This document shows, one piece after another, positions 1 to 8,645 of a stretch of DNA of 64,000 nucleotides; position 1 is the first letter of the stretch, and each line of letters opens with the position of its first letter. Source of the DNA: Endozoicomonas sp. G2_1 (lineage in GTDB: Bacteria; Pseudomonadota; Gammaproteobacteria; Enterobacterales; Alteromonadaceae); contig NZ_JAGHQT010000002.1 of the NCBI RefSeq assembly GCF_017744155.1, positions 186,001-250,000 on the forward strand. The letters are read 5' to 3'. The notes under the pieces were generated by a model. The model was not told the DNA's origin. It saw nothing but the letters and a program-made list of their open reading frames with translations, and searched no databases. A program made the position numbers and the translations under genes.

Positions 1-520
1 TGCCGGCAAAACCATCGCCATTATTGGCTATGGCAGTTTGGGCCAAGCGGTCGCAGAGCGCGCAAAAGCATTTGACTTAAACGTAATGGTCAGTGAGCAC
101 TGTGGAGCTTCAAAAATAAGAAACGGTCGAGTCAGTTTTGAACAGGCATTAAGCCAAGCCGACATTATCAGTTTGCACTGTCCACAAACAGCAGACACTA
201 CAAGTCTGATCAATGAAAAAAGTCTGGCGCTAGTTAAACCAAGCGCAGTCATAGTCAATACTGCGCGAGGGGGCTTGATTAACAACGACGCCTTATTAGC
301 CGCTTTACGGGAAAAACGCATTGCTGCGGCGATCCTTGACGTGCTAGATGTCGAGCCACCGCCAGCAGATCATCCGCTAATTGCCAATAAGTTCGACAAC
401 CTAATAATCACGGCTCATATTGCTTGGGCGAGCAAACAGGCGCAACAGCGGTTGATTGACAAAATCGCCGAAAACATCAGTGCTTTCGCAGCTAAAGAGC
501 CGATTAATGTGGTCAATTAA
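1..520 (+). CDS. D-2-hydroxyacid dehydrogenase, C-terminal part (5' end outside window)
   Basis: NAD(P)-dependent oxidoreductase of the D-isomer-specific 2-hydroxyacid dehydrogenase family, of the glycerate dehydrogenase/hydroxypyruvate reductase type. The frame is open from base 2 and enters the window inside the Rossmann domain, whose loop reads GYGSLG, so the gene begins upstream. Further on are the VNTARGG segment with the usual Arg, the acidic DVLDVEPP segment and the catalytic-His region ITAHIAWAS, followed by the terminal helix that returns to the substrate domain. All residues expected in the C-terminal half are present and the stop falls at the normal place. The exact substrate cannot be read from this part. 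The next gene is convergent. Confidence 0.9.
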   Translation, partial: AGKTIAIIGYGSLGQAVAERAKAFDLNVMVSEHCGASKIRNGRVSFEQALSQADIISLHCPQTADTTSLINEKSLALVKPSAVIVNTARGGLINNDALLAALREKRIAAAILDVLDVEPPPADHPLIANKFDNLIITAHIAWASKQAQQRLIDKIAENISAFAAKEPINVVN

Positions 521-529
521 TCAGCGGAC

Positions 530-575
530 TGGCTCGAAGGTCCTAGCTCGAAGGTCTTGGCTTGAAGGTCTTAGC
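530..575. repeat. 14-bp tandem repeat, about 3.3 copies
   Basis: Just after the dehydrogenase stop there are three consecutive 14-base units of the form TRGCTYGAAGGTCY plus a partial fourth. The units differ at only a few positions. It lies between two convergent genes and has no terminator shape. It is probably a slippage-prone minisatellite. Confidence 0.7.
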
Positions 576-579
576 GCCG

Positions 580-1263
580 CTACTCAGCAAAGATACTGGC
601 TTTGTGACTGAGCATGGCTGAACGCAAACCATGTTTTATCTGCTGATAGGTCGCGCGATCTTTTTGGGCAAGCTCACCGGCGAAAGCTAATGCTTGCTCA
701 GCCAATGCATCTTTGCTGTGGAGCGCATCAACAATCCCCTTAGCCAAGCACTGTTCGCCAGTATAAGCGCTCCCTAAAAACGCCATTTGTCGCAGGGTTT
801 GGCTATCGGTAAGTTGTTCGATAATAGTATGCATCATTGGGGTAAATGGCACTTTGACATTGATTTCTGGAAAGCAAAAACGGCCGCGATCAGCGCGCAT
901 CACCCTAAAATCACAAGCCGACGCTAGAATTGCGCCACCGGCGTATGTGTTACCATTAATAGCTGCTAATGTCGGGACATTGAGCAAATACAATCGGTAC
1001 AAGACACGTTCAAATAAATTTAAAAACTCTGCGCGCTGCTCAGCAGACAAAGACAACAACCACGGCAAGCGAATACCTGTCGTAAAGGTTTTCTCGTGGT
1101 CACTGGTAATCACCAATGCAGTATTGCCATCATAGGCCTCTACTTGATCAAAGGCTGACAAAAACTCGCGCATCACGTCGCTAGTAAAAGTGTTATCATG
1201 CTCACTTTCAATAAGTTTTAAAATATGAATATCGCCCTGACGTTCAAGTGTTAAACTGTTCAT
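580..1263 (-). CDS. Crotonase-family protein (enoyl-CoA hydratase/isomerase)
   Basis: A 227-residue member of the crotonase superfamily, shorter than a classical enoyl-CoA hydratase (about 260). The oxyanion-hole segment AINGNTYAGGAILASACDF lies near residues 101-119, and a Glu sits in FPEINVKVPF near 137. This pattern is closer to delta3-delta2 enoyl-CoA isomerases than to two-Glu hydratases, so an isomerase role in unsaturated fatty acid oxidation is plausible but not proven. It is probably cytoplasmic. It is transcribed alone, divergent from the GNAT gene across 157 bp of A/T-rich DNA that contains a short CTCTT-T-AAGAG palindrome. Confidence 0.8.
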   Translation of the reverse strand: MNSLTLERQGDIHILKLIESEHDNTFTSDVMREFLSAFDQVEAYDGNTALVITSDHEKTFTTGIRLPWLLSLSAEQRAEFLNLFERVLYRLYLLNVPTLAAINGNTYAGGAILASACDFRVMRADRGRFCFPEINVKVPFTPMMHTIIEQLTDSQTLRQMAFLGSAYTGEQCLAKGIVDALHSKDALAEQALAFAGELAQKDRATYQQIKHGLRSAMLSHKASIFAE

Positions 1264-1420
1264 CCCATTGCCTACTGTTAATTATTAAAAAGCTATTAAT
1301 AACAATAATCATCAAGAAATTAAACCACTAATTTAAACAACCGTTTTAATTAGAGCTCTTTAAGAGACGACTAAAAACGTTCAACATATCACTTTAGTAT
1401 ACCCATTGAATTAAACCACC

Positions 1421-2005
1421 ATGACAAAAAACATCAGCTATCGCCCACTTCAACAACAAGACTTCGACGCAGTTATTGAGCTTGCTAATCGCGTTCACGG
1501 GCAAGGCTATCTCAATCAAGCGCGTTTACAAGCTTGGTATCAACAAGGATTTGCCAAAGGAATTAACAGCCACTTTGTCGCTTACGATCAAGGTCTGGAG
1601 TCGACAACCCTAGCGGGTTTTCGACTTTGCTTTGCCACCGAGCAATGGCGCATCGATCAGTGGTGCAGTCCAGAGTTGTGGTCGCATGCGACAGAACAAG
1701 TTGCTTATTTCAAGTGTAATACCGTTGATGAAAACTACCGCGGTTTAGGTGTTGGTAGCCAACTGCTCAAACTCTCGGTAGCCGCATTGAAACAACAAGG
1801 TGCAACCGCAGGTGTAAGCCATTTGTGGCGACAAAGTCCGGGTAATAGCGCGATCAAATACTTCAGTAAATGCGGTGGCAAGCTAATCAAAGATCACCCA
1901 AGAAAATGGCAGCAAGATTGTGACAATGGCTATGAATGCATTATTTGCGGCTTTGAATGTTACTGCGTTGCGGCAGAAATGATGATTACCTTCGACACCG
2001 AGTGA
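1421..2005 (+). CDS. GNAT-family N-acetyltransferase
   Basis: A 194-residue protein with a GNAT fold. The acetyl-CoA pyrophosphate-binding motif A is visible as ENYRGLGVGSQLLKLSV near residues 105-121, with the R/Q-x-x-G-x-G/A pattern, preceded by a beta strand with a predicted bulge (YFKCNTVD). The C-terminal third is Cys-rich (CIICGFECYC). The substrate cannot be told; small-molecule and protein acetyltransferases share this fold. No clear Shine-Dalgarno precedes the ATG. The gene stands alone and converges on the histidine kinase gene 31 bp away. Confidence 0.8.
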   Translation: MTKNISYRPLQQQDFDAVIELANRVHGQGYLNQARLQAWYQQGFAKGINSHFVAYDQGLESTTLAGFRLCFATEQWRIDQWCSPELWSHATEQVAYFKCNTVDENYRGLGVGSQLLKLSVAALKQQGATAGVSHLWRQSPGNSAIKYFSKCGGKLIKDHPRKWQQDCDNGYECIICGFECYCVAAEMMITFDTE

Positions 2006-2036
2006 GTGCTAGTTTACCGATGGCAAAGGCCACTCA

Positions 2037-3320
2037 CTACTTGGTAAGTGGCCACGACAGCGTAAAAGTGGTGCTGCCCGCTTGGCTGTCTAACGCTATA
2101 TTGCCTTGGTGAAGTTTCATAATGCGAGCGACAATTGCCAGCCCTAAACCATAGCCTTTACCATCCCCACTATCTTGATTTGCGCGATAAAAAGGTTGGA
2201 AAATTTTCTCTCGCTCATCACTCGCAACACCGCGACCGTCATCAGTGACACTCAAGTTCACCGATTGCTCGTTTTGTGAAATAACCAAGATTATTTGTTT
2301 CTGTGCATAACGACTAGCATTGCTAACAATGTTTTGAATTGCCCGTTCGGTTAATCTGATATCGGCAAAGACAGCAGTATTGGTGTCAACTCTGAGCTCT
2401 ATGTTAAGGCTATTATTGTTTGGTAGCTTGTTCAATACTGCTTGTGCAATGCTATTTAAATGGCAAGGTTCAAACCTGTGTTGCTCCGATTTGACTTCAA
2501 CGTTGGCATAAGTCAGCATCTCGCTGATCAAACCTTCAATTTCATCAATATCTCCAGCCATTTCACCACTGAGTTCAGTAACTTTTTCTGCGACTGATGG
2601 CAATAACTGCACCGACTGAGCTTCGAGGATGGCAAGGGCAAATTTAAGCCGAGCAAGCGGTGTTCTGATCTCGTGGGAAACAGCATTGGTCAAATGCTTT
2701 TGATTATCGAGCAATGCGCCAATATGGCTGGCCATAGTATTAAAAGTCGCGGCTAAATCGGCAACGCCAGAGCGCTTAGACAGTTCAATTTTAGTTTGCC
2801 ATTTTTGCTCGCCCAAAGCTTGAGTCGCGTTTTTCAATTTGCGCAAATCTCTTGCCAGTGGCCACACCCAAGCAAAAATGACTAACGCGAGTGCGAGATA
2901 AAAGCCCAACGTGAACCAAGAACGGGACCACTGCTGCGCCGGGCTAGGATAAGGGCCGATTTGTAAGACTTGATCGTCAATGCGCAAAAAACTATATTGC
3001 TGCTGATTAACTTCAGCAGTAATTAAGTTATCGGCCGACAACAAAGACGGGTCAACGGCAATACTGTTAAGGGCAACTAACTGATAGTCTACACCCAACT
3101 CAGTACTTAGCTGAGCAAAATATTTCTGTCGTGTTGGTTTATCTAATTGGCCGACAACGCCAACGAAGGCGTTATTAATTAAGCGCTCCTGATCGCGAAC
3201 ATCTTCTTCACCGTGTTGCCAAAGGCTATCGAGTAACCAACCGACAAAGATAATACTCGCACTAACGAGTACGTACAGGCTGACAAATAAGCGGCTACTG
3301 CCATTAACACGCGTGTTCAT
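2037..3320 (-). CDS. Sensor histidine kinase
   Basis: Membrane-bound sensor kinase of the EnvZ/RstB type, 427 residues. Transmembrane segments lie at about 8-29 and 136-158 and flank a periplasmic sensor region of about 105 residues. HAMP follows at about 156-208, then a HisKA helix with the phospho-acceptor His in SHEIRTPLARLK. The HATPase domain has the N box (IVSNASRYAQ), DDGRGV and the G box GYGLGLAIV. It is the last gene of a four-gene minus-strand block and starts 17 bp after the response regulator stop, so the two are a cognate pair. The linkage to a MipA/OmpV porin and a DUF3019 protein suggests an envelope stress signal; that is an inference. Confidence 0.93.
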   Translation of the reverse strand: MNTRVNGSSRLFVSLYVLVSASIIFVGWLLDSLWQHGEEDVRDQERLINNAFVGVVGQLDKPTRQKYFAQLSTELGVDYQLVALNSIAVDPSLLSADNLITAEVNQQQYSFLRIDDQVLQIGPYPSPAQQWSRSWFTLGFYLALALVIFAWVWPLARDLRKLKNATQALGEQKWQTKIELSKRSGVADLAATFNTMASHIGALLDNQKHLTNAVSHEIRTPLARLKFALAILEAQSVQLLPSVAEKVTELSGEMAGDIDEIEGLISEMLTYANVEVKSEQHRFEPCHLNSIAQAVLNKLPNNNSLNIELRVDTNTAVFADIRLTERAIQNIVSNASRYAQKQIILVISQNEQSVNLSVTDDGRGVASDEREKIFQPFYRANQDSGDGKGYGLGLAIVARIMKLHQGNIALDSQAGSTTFTLSWPLTK

Positions 3321-3337
3321 CTAACTATGACAACTTG

Positions 3338-4051
3338 TTAGCCAAACCAAGCGTCTGGAGCAAATAAATAGCCTTGCCCCCAAACCGTTTTTAGGCGAAA
3401 CGGTGCTTTAACATTGTCACCTAGCTTTTTGCGCAAGCGGAAAATGCGAACATCAACTTTGCGATCGACGCCGTCATAATCCATATTCATCAAGCATTGA
3501 TAAATATACTGACGAGACAACACCTGCCCCGCTTGTGATGCCAATAACCACAGTAGCTCAAACTCGCGATTAGTCAGCGCGACTTCCTGCTCTGCCAGTT
3601 TTATGGTTTGGGTCTTCGGCTCGATACTGAGCTGACCAAAGGTTAAGGTATTGGCTTGAACAATCTCTTTCTTATTTGCTCGACGCAGGAGGTTTTTAAT
3701 TCGCGCGACCACTAAAGCCGGATCAACCGGTTTCACCATATAATCGTCTGCACCAAGCTCTAGGCCTTTAATTTGATCTTCGCTCGATCCCAAAGCGCTC
3801 ATCAGCAAAATCGGGCCATTAAAATGGTTTGGCAATACTTTACACAATGACAAACCGTCAATTCCCGGTAGCATAATATCGAGCAAAATAATATCCGGCT
3901 GATAACTCAACAAGCGCTTAACGACGGTGTCACCTCGGCGCTCAACCTCAACGTGCATCCCGCATATCTTCAGGTAGTCGGCAATTAATTTGGCTAAACG
4001 CAGATCGTCTTCAACCAACAGTACTCGATAGTTCAAGGTTTGCTCTTGCAT
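3338..4051 (-). CDS. OmpR-family response regulator
   Basis: Two-domain response regulator: receiver (DDxRLAKLIADY, phospho-Asp in ILLDIMLPGIDG, switch Lys in DDYMVKPVDP) followed by a winged-helix OmpR/PhoB DNA-binding domain (FELLWLLASQAGQVLSRQYI to VWGQGYLF). The start is placed at the ATG at 4051, whose A overlaps the stop codon of the DUF3019 gene (TAATG); GGAG lies 10 bases upstream of it. A longer start at 4066 would add five residues. The overlap implies translational coupling. It works with the downstream histidine kinase. Confidence 0.92.
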   Translation of the reverse strand: MQEQTLNYRVLLVEDDLRLAKLIADYLKICGMHVEVERRGDTVVKRLLSYQPDIILLDIMLPGIDGLSLCKVLPNHFNGPILLMSALGSSEDQIKGLELGADDYMVKPVDPALVVARIKNLLRRANKKEIVQANTLTFGQLSIEPKTQTIKLAEQEVALTNREFELLWLLASQAGQVLSRQYIYQCLMNMDYDGVDRKVDVRIFRLRKKLGDNVKAPFRLKTVWGQGYLFAPDAWFG

Positions 4052-4524
4052 TAAAATAAGCTCCATGGATGACGAAAACGTCGTCGTTTGTTAATTTGCT
4101 TGACCCGAGCAAGCGTCAATTCAGTTCGCGCCAAGGCAACATCTGATGCTTGTTGGTACAAACTGAAAACAATAGATTTAGCCGTTGAAACCGTCAAAGT
4201 ACGTTGACCAAGCTCTTTACTTTGACCACACCACTGAGCAATGTCGTCGTGATCAGTGCGAATACAAATGGCGGCTGATTTAGCTATTTTCCAGTGTAGG
4301 GTGATCGATAACTGACACAGTTTTTGCTCGCCATTTTGTAAGCAAAGCTTTGGCATTACGGCAAATTCTGCCACCGTCAACTCAGGCTCAATAAGTTCGC
4401 TATTGGCACCGCTCTGTTGGTTTTGCCCCAATGCCGGCCAGCTAAAAATAGGCATCAGTAAAACCATGCTGATACACAATCTGCATTTTAAAGTGTTGGC
4501 GAGATAAGAGAGCAAAACAAACAT
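4051..4524 (-). CDS. DUF3019 family protein
   Basis: A 157-residue predicted exported protein. The first 33 residues contain a hydrophobic signal segment (LCISMVLLMPIFSWPALG). The mature part has four or five Cys residues in a beta-rich pattern (PKLCLQN, KLCQLSI, AAICIRT, AQWCGQ), typical of the DUF3019 family of marine gammaproteobacteria, whose members are regularly found beside MipA/OmpV and a two-component pair as here. No biochemical function is established. It begins three bases after the mipA-like stop and overlaps the response regulator start, so it belongs to the same transcript. A periplasmic sensory or accessory role is only a guess. Confidence 0.8.
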   Translation of the reverse strand: MFVLLSYLANTLKCRLCISMVLLMPIFSWPALGQNQQSGANSELIEPELTVAEFAVMPKLCLQNGEQKLCQLSITLHWKIAKSAAICIRTDHDDIAQWCGQSKELGQRTLTVSTAKSIVFSLYQQASDVALARTELTLARVKQINKRRRFRHPWSLF

Positions 4525-4527
4525 TAA

Positions 4528-5475
4528 CTAAAACTGATAGGCGCCACCAACAAACACTGTTTTACTATGATTTTCAATAACGATTGGGCTAGCAACTATT
4601 TCATTAGCTAAATCGCTATAGCCACCAATCGCCAGTAAACGCCAATGCTGATTAATTCGATAACTCAGCGACAGCCGGACATTTTTATTGGTACCGCTTT
4701 TAGCGTTAAAATTGCTGTTGTCAAAATGCATCGCTTCACTCGCTCTCAAACCGTAGTAGTAACTAATCACCTCAGCACTTTTCCATACAAAGCCCGCCGC
4801 GAGGTTTGCCGACCAATTGCCATATTGCCAAGCGCGTGACCATTGTGCGCGTACTTCGCTACCGTGGTGAATGGCGAGTAAATCGTGACCGGCAGTAAAA
4901 CTAAAGGTACCGTAATCGCTGAACCAAAGAGCTTCAGCACCAGCAAAAATACTCAGGCGCCGGCTTTCGTATTCAATCTCCGGAACCGGTGATAAATCTC
5001 GGTTGGTGGCAAATGTGCTATCGGCACTCACGGCGAAAATATTGCTCGGATCAGAGCGAGAAAAAAAGCCGCGGTCATTGTTGTAAAAGGTGGTAAAATT
5101 TACTGCAAAGCGATCGTTATCTTGCAAAGTATAACCAAGATCGCCGTTATCAAAATAAAAGCGCTCGCCATAATAGGCTATCGACGGAATCACATACAAG
5201 GGAACGTTGCGCGCCGACACGAGTGGATTAGTGCGGTGACCAACACCCAAAGCAAGACCTAAGTGCCAGCGATGACTTTCAATACAATCATCAGATAAAC
5301 AATCATTGCCAGTGCCATCACTAACCACTTCAAGTTTTTCTTGGTTGTTGGCAATATTTGAATTATCGCTCGGTGATGGCTTAGCGAATAAATTAGCGGA
5401 CAGAGTCAACAGCAATGCCGCCAAGGCACTACTAAATAATCGATAAACTTGAGCTAACGGTGAGTTGGTGTTCAA
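4528..5475 (-). CDS. MipA/OmpV family outer membrane protein
   Basis: A 315-residue outer-membrane beta-barrel. It has a signal peptide ending near residue 32 (LLLTLSANLFAKP), a low-complexity linker, then alternating amphipathic strands rich in Tyr, Trp and Asn and a C-terminal strand ending in Phe (VFVGGAYQF), the usual barrel-assembly signal. The repeated YGER/FAVN/GYSDL strands resemble the MltA-interacting MipA/OmpV family. It is the promoter-proximal gene of the block DUF3019-regulator-kinase, so the two-component system may control it. Family members have been linked to envelope and antimicrobial responses; the ligand here is unknown. Confidence 0.85.
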   Translation of the reverse strand: MNTNSPLAQVYRLFSSALAALLLTLSANLFAKPSPSDNSNIANNQEKLEVVSDGTGNDCLSDDCIESHRWHLGLALGVGHRTNPLVSARNVPLYVIPSIAYYGERFYFDNGDLGYTLQDNDRFAVNFTTFYNNDRGFFSRSDPSNIFAVSADSTFATNRDLSPVPEIEYESRRLSIFAGAEALWFSDYGTFSFTAGHDLLAIHHGSEVRAQWSRAWQYGNWSANLAAGFVWKSAEVISYYYGLRASEAMHFDNSNFNAKSGTNKNVRLSLSYRINQHWRLLAIGGYSDLANEIVASPIVIENHSKTVFVGGAYQF

Positions 5476-5594
5476 TGATGCCTCAATGGAAACTTTGCTT
5501 ATTTTTATGTGCGAATGACTAGGGTTAGCAGTATAGCAAAGCGATAACTTACCGCCGATAATTGTTTAGTCGAAGTAACAAATTGGAACATTTG

Positions 5595-6263
5595 CTAGAC
5601 TTGCCAATCAATCACTGATTTACCTTGATTAGCTAGCCACTGATTTGCACGAGAAAAATGCTGACAGCCAAAAAAGCCGCGATAGGCTGACAAAGGCGAT
5701 GGATGAGGCCCTGCTAAAATACAGTGCTTGTCGCCGTCGATAAGTTTTGTCTTTTTTTGCGCATGGCTACCCCACAAGATAAAGACACACCCCGAGTTTC
5801 GCTCACTAACCGCTTTAATTGCATTGTCGGTAAATTGTTGCCAACCCAGTTTTGCGTGGGCATTGGCATTGGCTTGCTCTACCGTTAGCGTTGTATTAAG
5901 CAATAGTACCCCTTGCTGTGCCCAAGCCGATAAATCACCGTGTTCTGGCACAACAAAGTCATCGACATCCTGTGCTAATTCTTTGTAAATATTCACTAAA
6001 GACGGTGGGACTTTAACCCCTTTATTAACCGAAAAAGCAAGGCCATGGGCTTGGTTAGCACCGTGATATGGATCTTGGCCGAGGATAACCACTTTGGTTT
6101 GTTCAATATCAACATACTGAAAGGCGTTGAATAACTGCTCTGATGGTGGATAAATGATTGCGCCGAGCTGTGCGCGTTCAGCAAGTTTAGCCTGAAGTGA
6201 CGAGTAATATGCTTGCTGTTGCTGCTCGCTAAGAAAGCGTTGCCAATGTTGTGGAAGGGACAT
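5595..6263 (-). CDS. ung: Uracil-DNA glycosylase
   Basis: Family-1 uracil-DNA glycosylase, which removes uracil from DNA at the first step of base excision repair. The catalytic loop GQDPYHG (about residues 62-68), the uracil-binding segment and the HPSPLSAYRGFFG loop are all intact; total length of 222 residues matches the family. The chosen start MSLPQHWQ aligns with the usual N-terminus. That ATG is preceded directly by seven T residues, the tail of a perfect hairpin, and has no Shine-Dalgarno. An alternative ATG at 6299 would add twelve residues (MRAIGHTTNRFF) encoded by the hairpin itself. It lies downstream of thrC on the same strand. Confidence 0.95.
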   Translation of the reverse strand: MSLPQHWQRFLSEQQQQAYYSSLQAKLAERAQLGAIIYPPSEQLFNAFQYVDIEQTKVVILGQDPYHGANQAHGLAFSVNKGVKVPPSLVNIYKELAQDVDDFVVPEHGDLSAWAQQGVLLLNTTLTVEQANANAHAKLGWQQFTDNAIKAVSERNSGCVFILWGSHAQKKTKLIDGDKHCILAGPHPSPLSAYRGFFGCQHFSRANQWLANQGKSVIDWQV

Positions 6264-6264
6264 A

Positions 6265-6313
6265 AAAAAACGGTTAGTAGTGTGGCCTATGGCGCGCATA
6301 CTAACCGTTTTTT
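6265..6313 (-). terminator. Intrinsic terminator between thrC and ung
   Basis: Perfect inverted repeat: arm 6299-6313 and arm 6265-6279, 15 bp each, with a 19-bp spacer. Read on the minus strand the stem is AAAAAACGGTTAGTA ... TACTAACCGTTTTTT, ending in an uninterrupted U-tract, so it should stop thr-operon transcripts 41 bp after thrC. By symmetry it would also work in the other direction. The U-tract ends two bases before the ung ATG. Confidence 0.85.
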
Positions 6314-6353
6314 CACCGCTTTTACAGTGTTCCTAACTTTCAGATGTTAACCA

Positions 6354-7652
6354 TTACTGGTCAGTATTAGTCAACAAGAACTCGCGTAATTCGGCAAACT
6401 CCGCCGACATATCACTCGATAAAATAGTTTCACCTGCACAATCAGCTAGCTCTTTTGGCAAACCAATGGGTTGCCCTAAAATGCTTTCCACCACATCTTT
6501 AAATTTCGCCGGATGCGCAGTACCTAAAAATACGCCAAATTCATCATCAGCTAAGCTGTATTCAAGCGCTTTAAAAGCAACTGCAGCATGTGGTTCACTG
6601 ATGTAACCTAACTTGCTCAACTGAATAACCGTTGATTGCGTTTGCTCTTCGTCGATAGACGCTGATGAGACACAGCCTTGCTCAACTAAACCTGACTTTA
6701 ACAAGTGCTCAACACGCGGCCAGTTGTTTGGATTACTAACATCCATTGCATTAGAAATAGTCGCTACCGTTTCATTTGGTGACCACTCGCCCATAGCTAA
6801 ATAGCGCGGTACGGTATCGTTGGCATTAGTCGCAGCAACAAAGCGCTTAATTGGTAAGCCCATGGCTTTAGCTAATAAACCAGCGGTTAAGTTACCAAAA
6901 TTACCACTTGGTACAGAGAACACCACATTGTCTAAATTCTCCGCGCCTTTTTGACGAGAAAGCTGAGCAAGTGCCTCAAAGTAGTAACAAATTTGTGCTA
7001 ATAAACGACTGATATTAATTGAGTTAGCTGAGTTTAAACCAATCGCTTTGGCCAGTTCTTTATCGTCAAATGCTTGTTTAACCAGGGCCTGACAGTCGTC
7101 AAAGCTACCGTCTATCGCTAAGGTTTTAATGTTGCCACCAAGGGTTGTAAACATTTTCTCTTGTAAGAGTGCAATTTTGCCTTTTGGATAGAGAATGACA
7201 ACTTCAATGTTATCTAACCCGTGGAACGCGTGAGCAACTGCTGCGCCGGTATCACCAGAGGTTGCCGTTAAAATAGTGATTTTTTCACCACCACTAAACG
7301 CCTGTAAACACTGCGCCATAAAACGAGCGCCAAAATCTTTAAAGGCTAATGTTGGCCCATGGAACAATTCTAAAACCGCATTTTTTTCATTGATGGGTTG
7401 GGTTTGTGCCGGGAAATTAAAGGCATTGGTAACAATTTCGGTTAGTTGTTGCTCATCTAAGTCATCACTAACAAATGCTTTTAACACTTTGACACTGCGT
7501 TCAACCAGTGGCAGCGCCAGCATAGCAGGAATGTCGTCAAACACGGGTAACTGTTCTGGAAAAAACAACCCTTGGTTGCGACCAAGCCCTTGTTTTACTG
7601 CTTGTGCGAAACTCACTTGTTCGCTGTTCTCTTTTAAATTGTAAAATTTCAC
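6354..7652 (-). CDS. thrC: Threonine synthase
   Basis: PLP-dependent enzyme converting O-phosphohomoserine to threonine, last step of the pathway. The 432 residues follow the Escherichia coli protein almost throughout: MKFYNLK start, HGPTLAFKDFGARFMAQ with the PLP-binding Lys, TATSGDTGAAVAHAF phosphate-binding loop, SANSINISRLLAQICYYFEA, PSGNFGNLTAGLLAK and the C-terminal FLGTAHPAKFK. The start codon is GTG, with GAGG nine bases upstream. It is the third gene of thrABC, 51 bp after thrB, and is followed by the strong hairpin at 6265-6313. Confidence 0.98.
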   Translation of the reverse strand: MKFYNLKENSEQVSFAQAVKQGLGRNQGLFFPEQLPVFDDIPAMLALPLVERSVKVLKAFVSDDLDEQQLTEIVTNAFNFPAQTQPINEKNAVLELFHGPTLAFKDFGARFMAQCLQAFSGGEKITILTATSGDTGAAVAHAFHGLDNIEVVILYPKGKIALLQEKMFTTLGGNIKTLAIDGSFDDCQALVKQAFDDKELAKAIGLNSANSINISRLLAQICYYFEALAQLSRQKGAENLDNVVFSVPSGNFGNLTAGLLAKAMGLPIKRFVAATNANDTVPRYLAMGEWSPNETVATISNAMDVSNPNNWPRVEHLLKSGLVEQGCVSSASIDEEQTQSTVIQLSKLGYISEPHAAVAFKALEYSLADDEFGVFLGTAHPAKFKDVVESILGQPIGLPKELADCAGETILSSDMSAEFAELREFLLTNTDQ

Positions 7653-7703
7653 CTGATAATCCTCAAATACTGCTTGTCGATACTGAGCTGCTCAACATCT
7701 AGT

Positions 7704-8645
7704 CTATACCAGAGTAGAGCCTTGCTGATCAAGCTGACAAACATGCACAAAACCCAATTCGGTTTGTAAATAATTTTCTTGTAACCATTCGGCTAACTCT
7801 TGTGCTCTGGCAAGTTCTTGGCATACGCAAAACAAGGTTGGACCTGAACCCGAAATGCCAACGGCTAAACTGCCCTGCGCTAGCAAATAATCTCGCGCTT
7901 GTTCAAAGCCCGGCAGTAGATCTTTGCGGTAAGGTTCAGCCACGACATCATCGAAGGCGGAAAACGCTTGCGCTTTATCACCGCGATGACAAGCATCGAT
8001 AAAACTCGCCAGTCGTTGACCGTACTGAATAAGCTCTGCACGGCTATAACTGTTAGGCAAGACTTCGCGAGCAGCTTTGGTTGATACGTTAATACCGGGA
8101 TACGCCATAATATAGTAGCAGTCGGCAAAACCCGGCACAGTTTGGCTAATCATATTTTGGTCGGGCAACATCAACTGCAAGCCGCCCAAGTAACACGGCG
8201 CGACATTGTCGTAATGCAAGCTGCCGCTGATTTGCGCTTCCATCTCACCCATCATTTTTAACAATTCAGGTTGCGAAAAAGGCTGCTGATAAAACTTATT
8301 CAAACCATCGAGTGCGGCAACCACCGAGCACGCGCTTGACCCCAAACCACTGCCAACTGGCATTTTTTTATCCAGTGTTAATTTAACGCTTTGAACAGGT
8401 AGCGATTTTTTGGCTAGCTCACGATTAAACAGCGCTAAGCAATGCCATACGATGTTGTCTTCGCGATTTGCTGGTAACTTGTCAGCAAAATTGCCAACTA
8501 CCGCTAAATCGTCTTGCTCGGCTACAGCTACGCTAACGACATCACCCAACAAGGTGCCATCAACCGGTTTAACCGCCATTCCGAGTACGTCAAAGCCAAT
8601 ACTAACATTGCCAATTGACGCCGGGGCAAAAACTGAAACGCTCAT
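7704..8645 (-). CDS. thrB: Homoserine kinase
   Basis: GHMP-family kinase that phosphorylates homoserine with ATP. The GHMP ATP-binding loop [17 protein letters not shown] lies near residue 93, the N-terminal [17 protein letters not shown] strand-turn is typical of ThrB, and [13 protein letters not shown] is the C-terminal substrate motif. Length (313) is normal. Its ATG shares one base with the thrA stop codon (TAATG), so translation is coupled to thrA. It is the middle gene of the threonine operon. Confidence 0.98.
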   Translation of the reverse strand: MSVSVFAPASIGNVSIGFDVLGMAVKPVDGTLLGDVVSVAVAEQDDLAVVGNFADKLPANREDNIVWHCLALFNRELAKKSLPVQSVKLTLDKKMPVGSGLGSSACSVVAALDGLNKFYQQPFSQPELLKMMGEMEAQISGSLHYDNVAPCYLGGLQLMLPDQNMISQTVPGFADCYYIMAYPGINVSTKAAREVLPNSYSRAELIQYGQRLASFIDACHRGDKAQAFSAFDDVVAEPYRKDLLPGFEQARDYLLAQGSLAVGISGSGPTLFCVCQELARAQELAEWLQENYLQTELGFVHVCQLDQQGSTLV

